Counted from the stretch's first letter, positions 1 to 9,032 are shown. The stretch is DNA of 64,000 bases from Pannonibacter phragmitetus_B (GCF_050510895.1 NZ_JBNINT010000001.1:2170001-2234000), one strand, 5' to 3'. Translations and numbers: made by a program. Notes: generated by a model from the letters alone, not told the origin.

Positions 1-25
1 TTCGTTTCGGAAAGGCAAAAATGCA

Positions 26-319
26 ATGGCAATTCCTGAGTCTCGGAGCATGAGCTTTGAAAAAGCAGAAGAAATGGCCCTGGACGCGCTTTTGCACCTG
101 ACGCGCGACCCAGAATTGACAGGCCGGTTCCTTGCGCTCTCCGGTATCGGACCGGAATCGATTCGCTCTGCGGCTGCGGAGCCGGGATTTCTGGCAGGCG
201 TTCTTGAGTTTTTCATGACCGATGAGCCGCTGCTGCTGGCCTATTGCGAGAATTCCGGCGTTCGCCCCACCATGCTTGCCGCCGCCCGCTATGTGCTGGC
301 TGGCGACCCGGACGCCTGA
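26..319 (+). CDS. DUF3572 family protein
   Basis: Small soluble protein of 97 residues matching the alphaproteobacterial DUF3572 family by its overall pattern: an N-terminal helix AEEMALDALLHL, then RDPELTGRFLALSGIGPESI and a C-terminal segment ending AARYVLAGDP. No catalytic motif is visible and the family has no established function. The start at 26 follows a GGAAAGG Shine-Dalgarno-like stretch about 11 bases upstream; an in-frame ATG at position 50 (MSFEKAEEM) is a possible alternative. The next gene begins 6 bases downstream, so the two are probably co-transcribed. Confidence 0.82.
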   Translation: MAIPESRSMSFEKAEEMALDALLHLTRDPELTGRFLALSGIGPESIRSAAAEPGFLAGVLEFFMTDEPLLLAYCENSGVRPTMLAAARYVLAGDPDA

Positions 320-325
320 GCGCCA

Positions 326-997
326 ATGTCCGCCCTCGCAAGCCCGGACCGCAGCGTCCTCGAACAGATTGCCATGCTGCCCCGTTCTCCCCGTCCGCTG
401 ATCATCTGCGACGTGGACGAAGTGGTGCTGCATATGATCCTGCATCTGGAGGAATTCCTTGCCGCGCGCGGGCTCGTGTTCCTCGCCTACAGCTACAGGC
501 TGACCGGCAACATTGCCGAAGAGGCATCCGGCCGGGTGCTTGGAGCAGACGAAGTGCGCCGGCTGGTGCAAGGCTTTTTCGAGGATATCTCGGACCAGCA
601 GACCATTGTGGACGGCGCAGCACCAGCCCTCACCCGCCTGTCTGAAGCCTTCGAGATCGTCTTTCTCACCAACCTGCCGGGCGTTGCCAACAAGCCCCTG
701 CGCGAAAAGCTGCTGGCCAGCCATGGCCTCACCTTTCCGGTCGTCACCAACTCCGGCCCCAAGGGCGGGGCTGTGGCTGCCCTGTCGGCTGGGCGCGGTC
801 AGCCCGTTGTCTTCATCGACGACAGCCCGCAGAACCTTCAATCGGTCGCACAGACCCTGCCCTCAGCACGGCTGATCCAGTTCGTGGCCGATGCACGCTT
901 CCGCGAGGCACTTGATCCTCTGCCAGGCCTTGATCTCGTATCGGGTGACTGGCTTGAGACAGAAGCCCATATCAGGACTATGATTGCCTCCCGGTAG
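326..997 (+). CDS. HAD-superfamily hydrolase
   Basis: A 223-residue protein with the haloacid dehalogenase signature set: motif I as CDVDE (nucleophile Asp29, Asp31), motif II as FLTNLPG (Thr115), a lysine in GPKGG (Lys146), and motif IV as FIDDSP (Asp165, Asp166). This indicates a cytoplasmic Mg-dependent phosphatase-like enzyme; the substrate cannot be read from the sequence. It starts 6 bases after the DUF3572 gene and ends 16 bases before the ATG of dinB, so the three genes form a tight co-directional group. Confidence 0.82.
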   Translation: MSALASPDRSVLEQIAMLPRSPRPLIICDVDEVVLHMILHLEEFLAARGLVFLAYSYRLTGNIAEEASGRVLGADEVRRLVQGFFEDISDQQTIVDGAAPALTRLSEAFEIVFLTNLPGVANKPLREKLLASHGLTFPVVTNSGPKGGAVAALSAGRGQPVVFIDDSPQNLQSVAQTLPSARLIQFVADARFREALDPLPGLDLVSGDWLETEAHIRTMIASR

Positions 998-1013
998 GAT
1001 CAGGGTAAAAGGC

Positions 1014-2342
1014 ATGGGCGAAGCGGGCAGCATAGATGTGGCATCAGCGGGGCCACGCCCCCGCCCGCTTTGCCGTGACTGCGGCGCAAGGCCGGAGCCG
1101 GGACGCCAGCGCTGCAGGGCCTGCGGCAGCCCGCGCCTTCTAAGCCATCCCGAGCTGGATGACCTCACCATCGCCCATATCGACTGCGACGCATTCTTTG
1201 CCTCCGTCGAAAAACGCGATAATCCGGAACTGCGTGACCTTCCCGTTATCGTTGGCGGCGGCCAGCGCGGGGTTGTCTCGACCTGCTGCTACATCGCCCG
1301 CATTCATGGGGTGCGATCGGCCATGCCCATGTACAAGGCGCTTGAAGCCTGCCCGGATGCGGTGGTGATCAAGCCCAATATGGCAAAATACGCCGAGACC
1401 GGGCGGCTGGTGCGCGAGCGGATGCTGGCGCTGACGCCGCTGGTGGAGCCTCTGTCCATCGATGAGGCATTTCTTGATCTCACTGGCACCGAGCGGCTGC
1501 ACCACGCCACACCTGCCGAAGTGCTGGCCCGCTTCATCCGCGATCTGGAAAGCGAGGTGGGCATCACCGCTTCCGTTGGCCTTGCGCCCAACAAGTTCCT
1601 CGCCAAGATCGCCTCGGATCTCGACAAGCCGCGCGGCTTTTCGGTGATCGGCGCCGCTGAGGCGAAGAGCTTTCTGGCGGAACGGCACGTGGGTCTCATC
1701 TGGGGTGTCGGCAAGGTGTTCCAGGGCAAGCTTGCCAGCGACGGTATCACCACCATCGGCCAGCTTCAGGCCATGGACCCGTCCGATCTCATCCGCCGCT
1801 ATGGCACCATGGGCCTGAGGCTGGCAAAACTCTGCCAGGGCGTGGATGACCGCACTGTCTCGCCGGAGCGGGAGACCAAGAGCATCAGTGCCGAAACCAC
1901 ATTCGACAAGGATATCGCCCAGGTGCCGGTGCTGCGGCCCATCCTGCGGGACCTGTCCGAAAAAGTGTCGCGGCGCATGAAGAAAGCTGGCTTCGCCGGG
2001 CGCACCGTCACGCTGAAACTGAAGACCGCAGACTTCCGCTCCATCACCCGCTCACGCCAGCTGTCCAGCCCGACGCAGCTGGCCGGACGCATCTTCACCC
2101 TTGGAGACGAGCTTCTTGCAGATGCAGCGAAGGGCCAGCATTTCCGCCTCATCGGCATCGGCCTTTCGGACCTTTGTGATGCAGACCTTGCCGATCCGGC
2201 TGATCTTGTCGATCAGGAGGCGGGCCGTCAGGCAAAGGCCGAGCGGGCCATCGACGCCTTGCGCGAGAAATTCGGCCTTACTGCCGTCGAAACAGGCCTG
2301 ACCCATGCGGCCAAACTGAAACGGCGCCCTGAGGTAGAATAA
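1014..2342 (+). CDS. dinB: DNA polymerase IV (translesion, Y family) with N-terminal zinc-ribbon motif
   Basis: Error-prone translesion DNA polymerase, 442 residues. The Y-family palm motifs are plain: HIDCDAFFASVE carries Asp57 and Asp59, and PLSIDEAFLDLTGTE carries the Asp150-Glu151 pair. The helix-hairpin-helix and little-finger regions follow. Ahead of the palm lies a Cys4 arrangement C20-x2-C23-x10-C34-x2-C37, a putative zinc ribbon absent from E. coli DinB. I chose ATG 1014, behind an AGGGTAAAAGG stretch; a longer frame from a TTG at 984 would overlap the HAD gene. LexA control is expected for such genes but I see no operator here. Confidence 0.95.
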   Translation: MGEAGSIDVASAGPRPRPLCRDCGARPEPGRQRCRACGSPRLLSHPELDDLTIAHIDCDAFFASVEKRDNPELRDLPVIVGGGQRGVVSTCCYIARIHGVRSAMPMYKALEACPDAVVIKPNMAKYAETGRLVRERMLALTPLVEPLSIDEAFLDLTGTERLHHATPAEVLARFIRDLESEVGITASVGLAPNKFLAKIASDLDKPRGFSVIGAAEAKSFLAERHVGLIWGVGKVFQGKLASDGITTIGQLQAMDPSDLIRRYGTMGLRLAKLCQGVDDRTVSPERETKSISAETTFDKDIAQVPVLRPILRDLSEKVSRRMKKAGFAGRTVTLKLKTADFRSITRSRQLSSPTQLAGRIFTLGDELLADAAKGQHFRLIGIGLSDLCDADLADPADLVDQEAGRQAKAERAIDALREKFGLTAVETGLTHAAKLKRRPEVE

Positions 2343-2345
2343 AAG

Positions 2346-2372
2346 GGTCCTGACCTCCCGCGGCTCAGGACC
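2346..2372 (+). terminator. Hairpin after dinB
   Basis: An 8-bp perfect stem GGTCCTGA/TCAGGACC with an 11-base loop starts 4 bases after the dinB stop codon. No T-run follows, so it is a candidate terminator or mRNA 3' end stabiliser only. Confidence 0.4.
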
Positions 2373-2646
2373 GGCCAGCTTCAGCGCATAATACCATCCG
2401 GAAAAGTTTCTTCTTCTCAGAATATTAGCGGAAATTCTCAAATCGGCAGCACACCTTGAAAGACGAGCAATCGATCAAATTCAGGCACAAAAAAGACAAT
2501 ATTTTGCCTTTATTTTAATACTAGCGGCTGTTCTATTGTTCATGAATACCATTTCATGACTGAATCCCTGCGAAATATAAAGCCGCAGAACAATCTACTT
2601 TGGGGAAACAGCCCTAGAGACATGTGCGCTACGGGAGATTGAAATA
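2373..2646. other. AT-rich intergenic region upstream of the lipoprotein gene
   Basis: About 270 bases that are clearly more AT-rich than the surroundings, as expected for a promoter-bearing spacer. I see no convincing open reading frame or RNA structure. The 3' end carries ACGGGAGATTGAAATA immediately before the ATG at 2647, which supplies a GGGAGA ribosome-binding site. No -35/-10 pair stands out enough to name. Confidence 0.4.
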
Positions 2647-3039
2647 ATGAAGAACACTCTGACTGCTATCGCTTTGGCAGGAATGCTTGCAACCGGTCTT
2701 GCAGGGTGCAACTCGACATCTGGTTCGTCCAGCCCGCAGGCAAGTGCAGCGACACCGGCAGCTCCGCAGATGACGGCGAAGCGCGAGCAGTTGACGCAGG
2801 CAGAGGTCGTGGCGCTGTACACGGGTAAAACTGCACGCGGCTCGGGCCACTCGACGACCTACAAGGCGGACGGTACCTGGGTGAACAACTCCGGCGCAAC
2901 AGGAAAGTGGACTGTCACGTCTGACGGCACTCTTGTGATGACAGGTGGAATGAACCTGCGTCTGCAGATTTTCCGGGAAGGCAACCGCTTCTATCACCGC
3001 AATGCAGTCTCTGGCGCAGGCGGCTATTACATGCTCTGA
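2647..3039 (+). CDS. Small putative lipoprotein
   Basis: A 130-residue exported protein. Residues 1-20 form a type II signal peptide with lipobox GLAGC, so Cys21 would be lipidated. After a Ser/Pro/Ala-rich linker comes a segment with a threonine/glycine-rich beta pattern (YKADGTWVNNSGATGKWTV), reminiscent of small alphaproteobacterial lipoproteins with a WxxxxxGxW-like repeat. I do not recognise a named family. It is monocistronic, with an AT-rich leader before it and a strong hairpin after it. Confidence 0.75.
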   Translation: MKNTLTAIALAGMLATGLAGCNSTSGSSSPQASAATPAAPQMTAKREQLTQAEVVALYTGKTARGSGHSTTYKADGTWVNNSGATGKWTVTSDGTLVMTGGMNLRLQIFREGNRFYHRNAVSGAGGYYML

Positions 3040-3088
3040 AGCTTGAGCAGAATGGGGGCGGCAGTACGCCTCCACATGCCATCGCAAC

Positions 3089-3129
3089 AAGAAAAGCCGC
3101 CCGGACCTGACTTACGGGCGGCTTTTCTT
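3089..3129. terminator. Bidirectional intrinsic terminator
   Basis: A 15-bp perfect stem (AAGAAAAGCCGCCCG and its complement) with an 11-base loop lies between two convergent genes. A-rich and T-rich flanks are built into the stem, so it can end transcription from either side. It includes the stop codon of the minus-strand eipB-like gene at 3112. Confidence 0.8.
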
Positions 3130-4019
3130 ATTCGTCGCAAGGGCTGCCGCCGGAAGGGCCTCGAAATTGGTCAGCTTGCCTTCGAGCTTGAAGTCGCCGT
3201 AGTCGAGCTTCAGCTTGCGGCTGACGCCATTTTCATAAAGCAGGAAGCTGATCTGATAGACGGGTGTTGCCTCGCCGCCATGGTCGAGTTCCGGATCGAA
3301 ATAGGCGATCGTAACCGGCCAGCGCAGGCCTGCTCCGATGCCGGACACGGCCTTGGCCTCTTCCTCACCCGGCACGTCTTCGCCCGACTGGGCCGCACCG
3401 ATGACGGCTGCGGTGCCATAGACTTTTTCGCCAGTCTCCGCTCCGTCAAATACATCCGCCTCGAAGAAAGAGCCGCCCTCTTTCGCCGCGTTGATCAGCG
3501 CCTGAATGTGAGAGATCGGGTAGTAGACATCCTTGCCTGTCTCGACCTTTTTTCCTCGGGCTCGGTGAGACTGATGATCAGGCCGTTGTCCTTTTCCTCG
3601 GCCGTACCGCGGGTTTCCACGGTCAGGGCCTGGCCGGAATAGGTCTGGCTGAGGAATTCCAGGGTGTTGGCCTCTGGTTCCTCGAAAGTGGAGTTGCGAA
3701 GGTCCGTGAGGCTTGAGATGCCGCTGTCATCCACAAAGCGGGTGACAATCCGCAAATTGACCGCATATCCCTCGCAGGCCGAACCCGTCATTTCATAGAC
3801 CATGCGCCCGGTGACATCGGAGATGCTGACACCATCCCCTGCATCCGAGAGCTTCATGTCATAGACCGCACGGTGCGGCATCAGCGGCAGAGGCCCGGCC
3901 TTGGCGAAGGCGGCGGCGCTGCCCGCTCCCGCAAACCCGATCATGCCGGATAGAAAGATTGGCCAGGCGCGCCAGTACCCCTTGAAGATAGGAACGGCTG
4001 CTCGTTTTCCCGACATCAA
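3112..4019 (-). CDS. eipB: EipB-like cell envelope protein (DUF1849), frame interrupted
   Basis: Periplasmic envelope-integrity protein of the DUF1849 family, 302 residues after correction. The N-terminus has a hydrophobic export signal (about residues 15-40), followed by the family start HRAVYDMKLSDA and the conserved SACEGYAVNLR segment. The reading frame breaks at an A run (plus-strand T6 at 3548-3553). Adding one base restores EEKKVETGKDVYYPISHIQ and continues to the stop at 3112. The C-terminal half (SFLLYENGVSRKLKLDYGDF) is well conserved, so the gene is probably intact in the organism. Brucella EipB has a disulfide; only the first of its two cysteines is visible here. Confidence 0.8.
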
Positions 4020-4250
4020 TCACTCCTCGCTCGAACCCACGAACTGTCAGACAGCAGCCCTTTCCCTAGCACACTCGCTACCAATTCGGGCAAGTTTGAA
4101 GCAGCGCGAAGCAAGTTTGCCCCCAAAGATGCCGCAAGTCAGCTTCCTGCCGTCAGTTTCAAGCGGCTGAAAGCCCGGAAGCCCTTGCCGGACGTGCAAA
4201 TTTGCGCAATCACTGGCGCCGGTTCCCGCCCCTTTTCAGAGGAAGATTCC

Positions 4251-4715
4251 ATGTCTGGTACCATCGAAGCCCGCCTTGCCGAACTCGGCGTCACCCTGCC
4301 GGTTCCCGTTGCTCCGCAGGCCAATTATGTTCCGGTGGTACGCACCGGCAATCTGCTGTTCATCGCTGGCCAGATTCCGATTGGCCCGAACGGCATCGAG
4401 TATGTCGGCAAGGTCGGTGCGGAGTTCAGCGTTGAGGAAGGCGCCGCCTGTGCCCGCCTGTGCGCTATCAACATCCTCGCCCAGACCAAGGCCGCCGTCG
4501 GCGACCTCGACAAGGTGGTGCGCGTCGTCAAGCTGACCGGCATGATCAATTCCACGCCGGAATTCACCCAGCAGTCGCAGGTCGTCAACGGCTGCTCTGA
4601 CTTCATCGTCGAGGTGTTTGGTGACAAGGGCCGCCACGCCCGCACCTCCGTCTCCGTCGCCTCCCTGCCCTTCGGCGTTGCCGTCGAGGTCGAGGCTGTC
4701 ATCGAAGTCGAATAA
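4251..4715 (+). CDS. RidA family protein
   Basis: A 154-residue protein of the YjgF/YER057c/UK114 (RidA) fold. Family members hydrolyse reactive enamine/imine intermediates or serve related roles. Visible features are LLFIAGQIPIG, the SVEEGAACARLCAINILAQ helix and the ending FGVAVEVEAVIEVE. The canonical C-terminal Arg of archetypal RidA (in TRxxV) is not obvious, so this may belong to a RidA subgroup with another substrate. ATG 4251 is chosen because AGAGGAAG lies 7-8 bases upstream; longer frames upstream lack family similarity. Confidence 0.88.
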   Translation: MSGTIEARLAELGVTLPVPVAPQANYVPVVRTGNLLFIAGQIPIGPNGIEYVGKVGAEFSVEEGAACARLCAINILAQTKAAVGDLDKVVRVVKLTGMINSTPEFTQQSQVVNGCSDFIVEVFGDKGRHARTSVSVASLPFGVAVEVEAVIEVE

Positions 4716-4725
4716 TCTTCGGCTA

Positions 4726-4756
4726 ATGCTCCGGGCGGGCTGCCTGCCCGGAGCAT
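4726..4756 (+). terminator. Intrinsic terminator after ridA-like gene
   Basis: An 11-bp stem ATGCTCCGGGC/GCCCGGAGCAT with a 9-base loop followed by TCTTAT, 10 bases after the stop codon. It probably separates this gene from the downstream phosphodiesterase. Confidence 0.65.
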
Positions 4757-4802
4757 TCTTATCTCATGACGCGGCCATTGCCGCCATTCCGGATCATTTC
4801 TC

Positions 4803-5564
4803 ATGACCGACCATTCCTGGATCGTCTCCCGCCCGATTGCCCACCGCGGCTTCCATACGGCTTCCGCCGGCATCATGGAGAACAGCCCCACCGCCGTTGC
4901 CGAGGCGATGACGCGCAATTACGCCATTGAGGTGGACGTGCAGGAAACCGCTGATGGCCGGGCGCTCGTGTTCCATGATGATGATCTGGACAGGCTGGCC
5001 GAAGGCACGGGCCCTGTTCTGTCACATACCGCTGCCGAACTGACTGCCATCCGCATGAAAAAGGGCACAGACCGGCTCTGGCTGCTGGAAGAGCTGCTGG
5101 AGCAGGTGAACGGCAAGGTGACGCTGGTCGTCGAGGTCAAATCCCTGATGAAGCCGGATGCGCAGGCGGATTTTGTGCGCGGCGTTGCCGATACGGTGCG
5201 CGGCTACAAGGGCCCGCTGGTGCTGAAATCCTTCGACCCGGACATGCTGTCCGTTCTGCGCGAATACGCTCCGGAAATCCCGCGCGGCATCGTTGCCGAC
5301 AGCACGCCCAACAAGGGTGAATACCGCCAGCTGACGCGCATGCAGCGCTTCATCCACCGCCACCTGCTGCACGCCCCGCGCACCAAGCCGCATTTCATCT
5401 CCTATCATTACAAGGACTTGCCGATGATGGGGCCGAGCATCCTGCGCAAGTTCTTCGGTCTGCCGATCATGACCTGGACCGTGCGCGACCCGGCCGACCG
5501 TCAGCGCGCCCTCGCCTTTGCCGACCAGATCATTTTCGAGGGCTTTGACACCGACAAGGTGTGA
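4803..5564 (+). CDS. Glycerophosphodiester phosphodiesterase
   Basis: A cytoplasmic GDPD-family enzyme of 253 residues that hydrolyses glycerophosphodiesters to glycerol-3-phosphate and an alcohol. The catalytic set is visible: IAHRGF (His14, Arg15), MENSPTA (Glu26, Asn27), IEVDVQ (Glu43, Asp45) and FHDDDLDRL (His58, Asp59). Later strands include LVVEVKS and LKSFDPD, and the ending TWTVRDPADR is typical. There is no signal peptide. The weak ribosome-binding region and 87-base distance from the preceding gene leave operon structure open. Confidence 0.9.
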   Translation: MTDHSWIVSRPIAHRGFHTASAGIMENSPTAVAEAMTRNYAIEVDVQETADGRALVFHDDDLDRLAEGTGPVLSHTAAELTAIRMKKGTDRLWLLEELLEQVNGKVTLVVEVKSLMKPDAQADFVRGVADTVRGYKGPLVLKSFDPDMLSVLREYAPEIPRGIVADSTPNKGEYRQLTRMQRFIHRHLLHAPRTKPHFISYHYKDLPMMGPSILRKFFGLPIMTWTVRDPADRQRALAFADQIIFEGFDTDKV

Positions 5565-5692
5565 GGCCGTCTGCGATCGAAACCGCATACTGCAAAATCT
5601 GCTTAAGGCCTCTTGCACTGAACGGCGCAGGCTCTACCCTTTAAGCGAGGCGCAAACCTCCCGCGCCAGTCAGCCTTGAGGATAGCGGTCGC

Positions 5693-6982
5693 ATGAGCGG
5701 CAACACACCGGCAGATCAGGACGGCGGCCTTGCGGTGACGCTGCGCATAGCCAATAGCCTTGGCAGCGTTGCTGCGGAAGACTGGGACAGGCTCGCCAAT
5801 CCGGGTTGGACTCTGGGCCCAGGCGGACGTCTTCAGGCTTCAGAAACTGAATCCGGACCGGACTTCAACCCCTTTATCTGTCACGCCTTTTTGCAAACGT
5901 TAGAGGAATCTGGCTGCGCCTCTGCCCGCAGCGGCTGGGCGCCGCGCCATCTGCTGCTGGAAGCGGAAGACGGACAATTGCTGGGCGCGGTTCCGGCCTG
6001 GCTGAAGAGCCATTCGCAGGGCGAATATGTGTTCGACCATGGCTGGGCCGAAGCGTTTCACCGGGCGGGCGGGGAATATTATCCCAAGCTTCAGGTCAGC
6101 GTCCCCTTCACGCCTGCAACAGGCCGCCGCTTCCTCACCCATCCTGATCTTGACCGGGAAACCGGCATCGCTGCCCTGTCGCAGGGGCTCGTGGAGGTCT
6201 GCCGCCAGTCAGGTGCCTCGTCCGTCCACGCCACGTTCCTGACGGAACCGGAATGGAACCAGCTGGGCCATGCTGGCTATCTGCTGCGCACCGACCAGCA
6301 GTTCCACTGGGAGAACAGGGATTATTCAAGCTTTGACGGTTTTCTGGAGGACCTTGCCTCACGCAAGCGCAAGTCGATCCGCAAGGAGCGCAAGGAAGCC
6401 CTGTCTGCCGGTATCGAGGTGGAGTGGGTGACGGGCCGTGATCTGACCGAGGCCCATTGGGATGCATTCTTCGCCTTTTACATGGACACCGGCGCACGCA
6501 AATGGGGCCGGCCCTATCTCAACCGGCGCTTCTTCTCGCTTGTGGGCGAGCGTATGGCGGAGCGCATTCTGCTGGTGATGGCCAAACGCGAGGGGCGCTA
6601 TATTGCCGGAGCGCTGAACTTCATCGGTTCGGACACCCTCTTTGGCCGGAACTGGGGCTGCACGGAGCATCACCCCTTCCTGCATTTCGAGCTTTGCTAC
6701 TATCAGGCCATCGACTTTGCCATCGCCCATGGTCTGAAGGTGGTGGAAGCAGGTGCACAAGGCGAGCACAAGCTGGCGCGCGGCTACCTGCCCCGCCTCA
6801 CCCGCTCCGCCCACTGGATCGCCCATCCGGGCCTCAGGGCTGCCGTTGCCGATTATCTGGAGCGGGAGCGGCGTGCGGTCGAGATGGATGCAGCCATGCT
6901 CGCAGAGCATGCCCCCTTCCGCAAAGGCGGACAGGACCAGGCCACCGGAGCTGCATGTGACGCAGAGTCCTCAGAGGGTTGA
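5693..6982 (+). CDS. FemAB-like / GNAT-fold acyltransferase (DUF482)
   Basis: A 429-residue protein matching the DUF482/FemAB-like family, often annotated as a GNAT-fold peptidoglycan-related acyltransferase. Typical features are NPFICHAFLQTLEESGCA near the start, the DHGWAEAFHRAGGEYYPKL segment, RKRKSIRKERKEA in the centre, and the C-terminal ARKWGRPYLNRRFFSLV, EAGAQGEHKLARGYLP and HWIAHPGL motifs. It is predicted soluble. The substrate is not established for the family. Its downstream neighbour is the HIT protein, 133 bases away. Confidence 0.82.
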   Translation: MSGNTPADQDGGLAVTLRIANSLGSVAAEDWDRLANPGWTLGPGGRLQASETESGPDFNPFICHAFLQTLEESGCASARSGWAPRHLLLEAEDGQLLGAVPAWLKSHSQGEYVFDHGWAEAFHRAGGEYYPKLQVSVPFTPATGRRFLTHPDLDRETGIAALSQGLVEVCRQSGASSVHATFLTEPEWNQLGHAGYLLRTDQQFHWENRDYSSFDGFLEDLASRKRKSIRKERKEALSAGIEVEWVTGRDLTEAHWDAFFAFYMDTGARKWGRPYLNRRFFSLVGERMAERILLVMAKREGRYIAGALNFIGSDTLFGRNWGCTEHHPFLHFELCYYQAIDFAIAHGLKVVEAGAQGEHKLARGYLPRLTRSAHWIAHPGLRAAVADYLERERRAVEMDAAMLAEHAPFRKGGQDQATGAACDAESSEG

Positions 6983-7115
6983 GAGGCGCGTTTCACAAGC
7001 TGAATCAGCGCCTTCAGAAACAGAGTCAATGCAGCACCCTGCAGCGCAAATGCCCGTTGCCCGGCGTCGAGGGGGCAGCTAGGGTGCCCGCAAACACCCT
7101 TGAACGGAGAGACTG

Positions 7116-7544
7116 ATGACCAGCCCTGCCTATGACGACAGCAATGTCTTTGCCAAGATCCTGCGCGGCGAACTGCCCTGCCACAAGCTCTATGAAGACG
7201 AAAAGACGCTGGTGATCATGGACATCATGCCCCGCGGCGACGGCCATGTGCTGGTGGTCCCCAAGGCGCCTTCCCGCAACATTCTCGATATCGCAGAGGA
7301 AGACCTCTTCGCCGTCATGGCGACCGTGAAGAAGATGGCGCAGGCCCTGATGAAGGCCTTCAGCGCCGATGGCACGACAATCCAGCAGTTTTCGGAAAGC
7401 GCTGGTGGCCAGGTAGTGTTCCACACCCATTTCCACGTGATCCCGCGCTTTGAAGGCGTCGCCTTGCGCCCCCACACCAGCGCCATGGCCGATCAGGCCG
7501 TTCTGGCCGAACAGGCAGACAAGATCCGCGCTGCGCTGGCATAA
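7116..7544 (+). CDS. HIT family protein
   Basis: A 142-residue histidine-triad nucleotide-binding protein. The defining HxHxH motif is VFHTHFHVIP with His103, His105 and His107. The N-terminal VFAKILRGELPCHKLYEDEKT and GDGHVLVVPK are standard for the HINT/Hit branch, which hydrolyses nucleoside phosphoramidates or adenylylated compounds. AACGGAGAG precedes the ATG. The gene converges on azlD across a very large hairpin. Confidence 0.92.
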   Translation: MTSPAYDDSNVFAKILRGELPCHKLYEDEKTLVIMDIMPRGDGHVLVVPKAPSRNILDIAEEDLFAVMATVKKMAQALMKAFSADGTTIQQFSESAGGQVVFHTHFHVIPRFEGVALRPHTSAMADQAVLAEQADKIRAALA

Positions 7545-7553
7545 TTCAAAAAC

Positions 7554-7617
7554 GCTGTTGGTTGATACCAGCTCCCGCTGCGCCTCTCTTGCCGGGAGTT
7601 GGTATCACCCCAACAGC
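7554..7617 (-). terminator. Oversized hairpin between HIT gene and azlD
   Basis: A 24-bp near-perfect stem (GCTGTTGG and GATACCAGCTCCCG arms, one G-U pair and one bulge) with a 15-base loop. On the minus strand it is followed by GTTTTTG, so it can act as the azlCD terminator. It overlaps the azlD stop codon at 7605-7607. Confidence 0.65.
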
Positions 7618-7967
7618 AGCCAGCCACCGATGAGAACGGCTTCGGCGGCAAGTACCCCGGCGAACACGGTCTGCCGGGCGGCATGGAAAGCGGCAAAGCC
7701 GCAAAGCGCGGCCGTGACGCGCAGCCAGACGGAGGTTTCCGCCAGCGCCCCGCTCGGAAAAAGGATCAGCTTCGAGATCACGCCCGCGACCAGAGCCGTG
7801 GCGATGGAACGCACGAAGATGAGGATTTCGCTGTCCTCGCGCAGGTTTCCAGCTGCCAGAACGCCAAGCCAGCGCCAGATATCCGTCGCCAGCCAACCGG
7901 CAAAAATGATCATCACATAGGGCCACCAGCTGGCCGCGCCCTGCATCAACGTGGCTTCTGTGGCCAT
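7605..7967 (-). CDS. azlD: AzlD family branched-chain amino acid export subunit
   Basis: A 120-residue membrane protein of the AzlD family, with about four hydrophobic segments (for example SWWPYVMIIFAGWLATDIW and TVFAGVLAAEAVLIGGWLLL). AzlD is the small partner of AzlC in branched-chain amino acid export. Its ATG at 7967 overlaps the corrected azlC stop as TGATG, which supports translational coupling. The conserved RFLP-type motif of the family is degenerate (NLREDSEILIFVRSIATALVAG). Confidence 0.85.
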   Translation of the reverse strand: MATEATLMQGAASWWPYVMIIFAGWLATDIWRWLGVLAAGNLREDSEILIFVRSIATALVAGVISKLILFPSGALAETSVWLRVTAALCGFAAFHAARQTVFAGVLAAEAVLIGGWLLLG

Positions 7968-8757
7968 CACTCAGCCCCCACCCGGCCCGGCGGGCAATAC
8001 GCACGGCAAGATAAGCCGCCGTACCGCCGACAGCGCCGGTGATCAGCAGATCTGGCCCCGGCATAAGCCAATAGAACAATGGCCCCAGGACAAGACCAAG
8101 GATCATCGCCAGCTTGTCGGTGGGAAGACGGCCTGCGGTCCAGAGCGAACAAAGGAAATAGACCGGCGTCAGCAGGAACAGAGCACCGGCCACCATCGGC
8201 GGCATGGCTTCAATCAGCACATAGGAAACGCCGGTCACAATCGTCACCGTGCCAGTGAGAAAACAGGCAAAGCCGAGGAAAAACGGCAGCCGCCCGGACC
8301 TTGGCAGATCCGGCAGGTTTCGCATGGCAAAGACCCAGGCCGTGATGGCGACGAAATGCGAAGCGAACAGCAGCAGCCAGGTGGGCGCTTTCCTCTCCGC
8401 CCGCAGCACCGGCATCAGCGCAACGGTCATCGGCATCAAGCGCACGGACGCCAGCGCCACCGCAATGGCCGCCGGTATGAAGCCCACGCCAGAGGCAATC
8501 GCCCCCGTCAACACCACGATGCTGGGCAGCGCCCAGACAAGGCCCGCCATCAGCAGCGTCTGCGGCAGTGTCAGCCCGCTTTCCCGTGCCAGACCTGCAT
8601 AGCCGACAAAAGCTGCGGCCAGAATAAAGCCCGGAATGGAAATGGCAGCGCGGACGCCCCGGAAAGCCCAGACCCGCGCCGGAAGGTCCTCCCCGGTCTG
8701 CGGTGCTGAAGCTGCCCCTGTTTCCATCTCTGGAGGCTGCATATCTGATTGCGTCAT
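7967..8757 (-). CDS. azlC: AzlC family branched-chain amino acid exporter, 3' frame break
   Basis: Inner-membrane protein of 263 residues after correction. The family hallmarks are GFILAAAFVGYAGLARESGLTL near the N-terminus, VMPMTVALMPVL-like helices and DLLITGAVGGTAAYL at the end. As given, the frame runs past its natural stop into azlD. One missing G in the minus-strand G run (plus C5 at 7975-7979) explains this: with it, the protein ends RRAGWGAE and its TGA overlaps the azlD ATG. The start is ATG 8757 (MTQSDMQPPEM). Confidence 0.85.
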
Positions 8758-9032
8758 GATCCGTGATCCGTCCGGATGGACCATGGCCGGAGGCGAACCT
8801 CAACCAGCAGCGGCCCACCCGCTTGCAGAACATTGGCACACACGGAAGCAGTGTGCGGCAGGAGGCCTATTGGTAGCACTGCCAAGACGCACCGGCCAAG
8901 GCCGGGAGCGTGAAAAAGGGTTCGCTCCGGGCATCCGCCGCCCCCTATCAATATCCGAAGCAAAATGCTCGGATTCCGGCTCCCGGGACACGAGCGCGGC
9001 CGGGAACCGGCAAATTCGGAATCATCTGCCGG

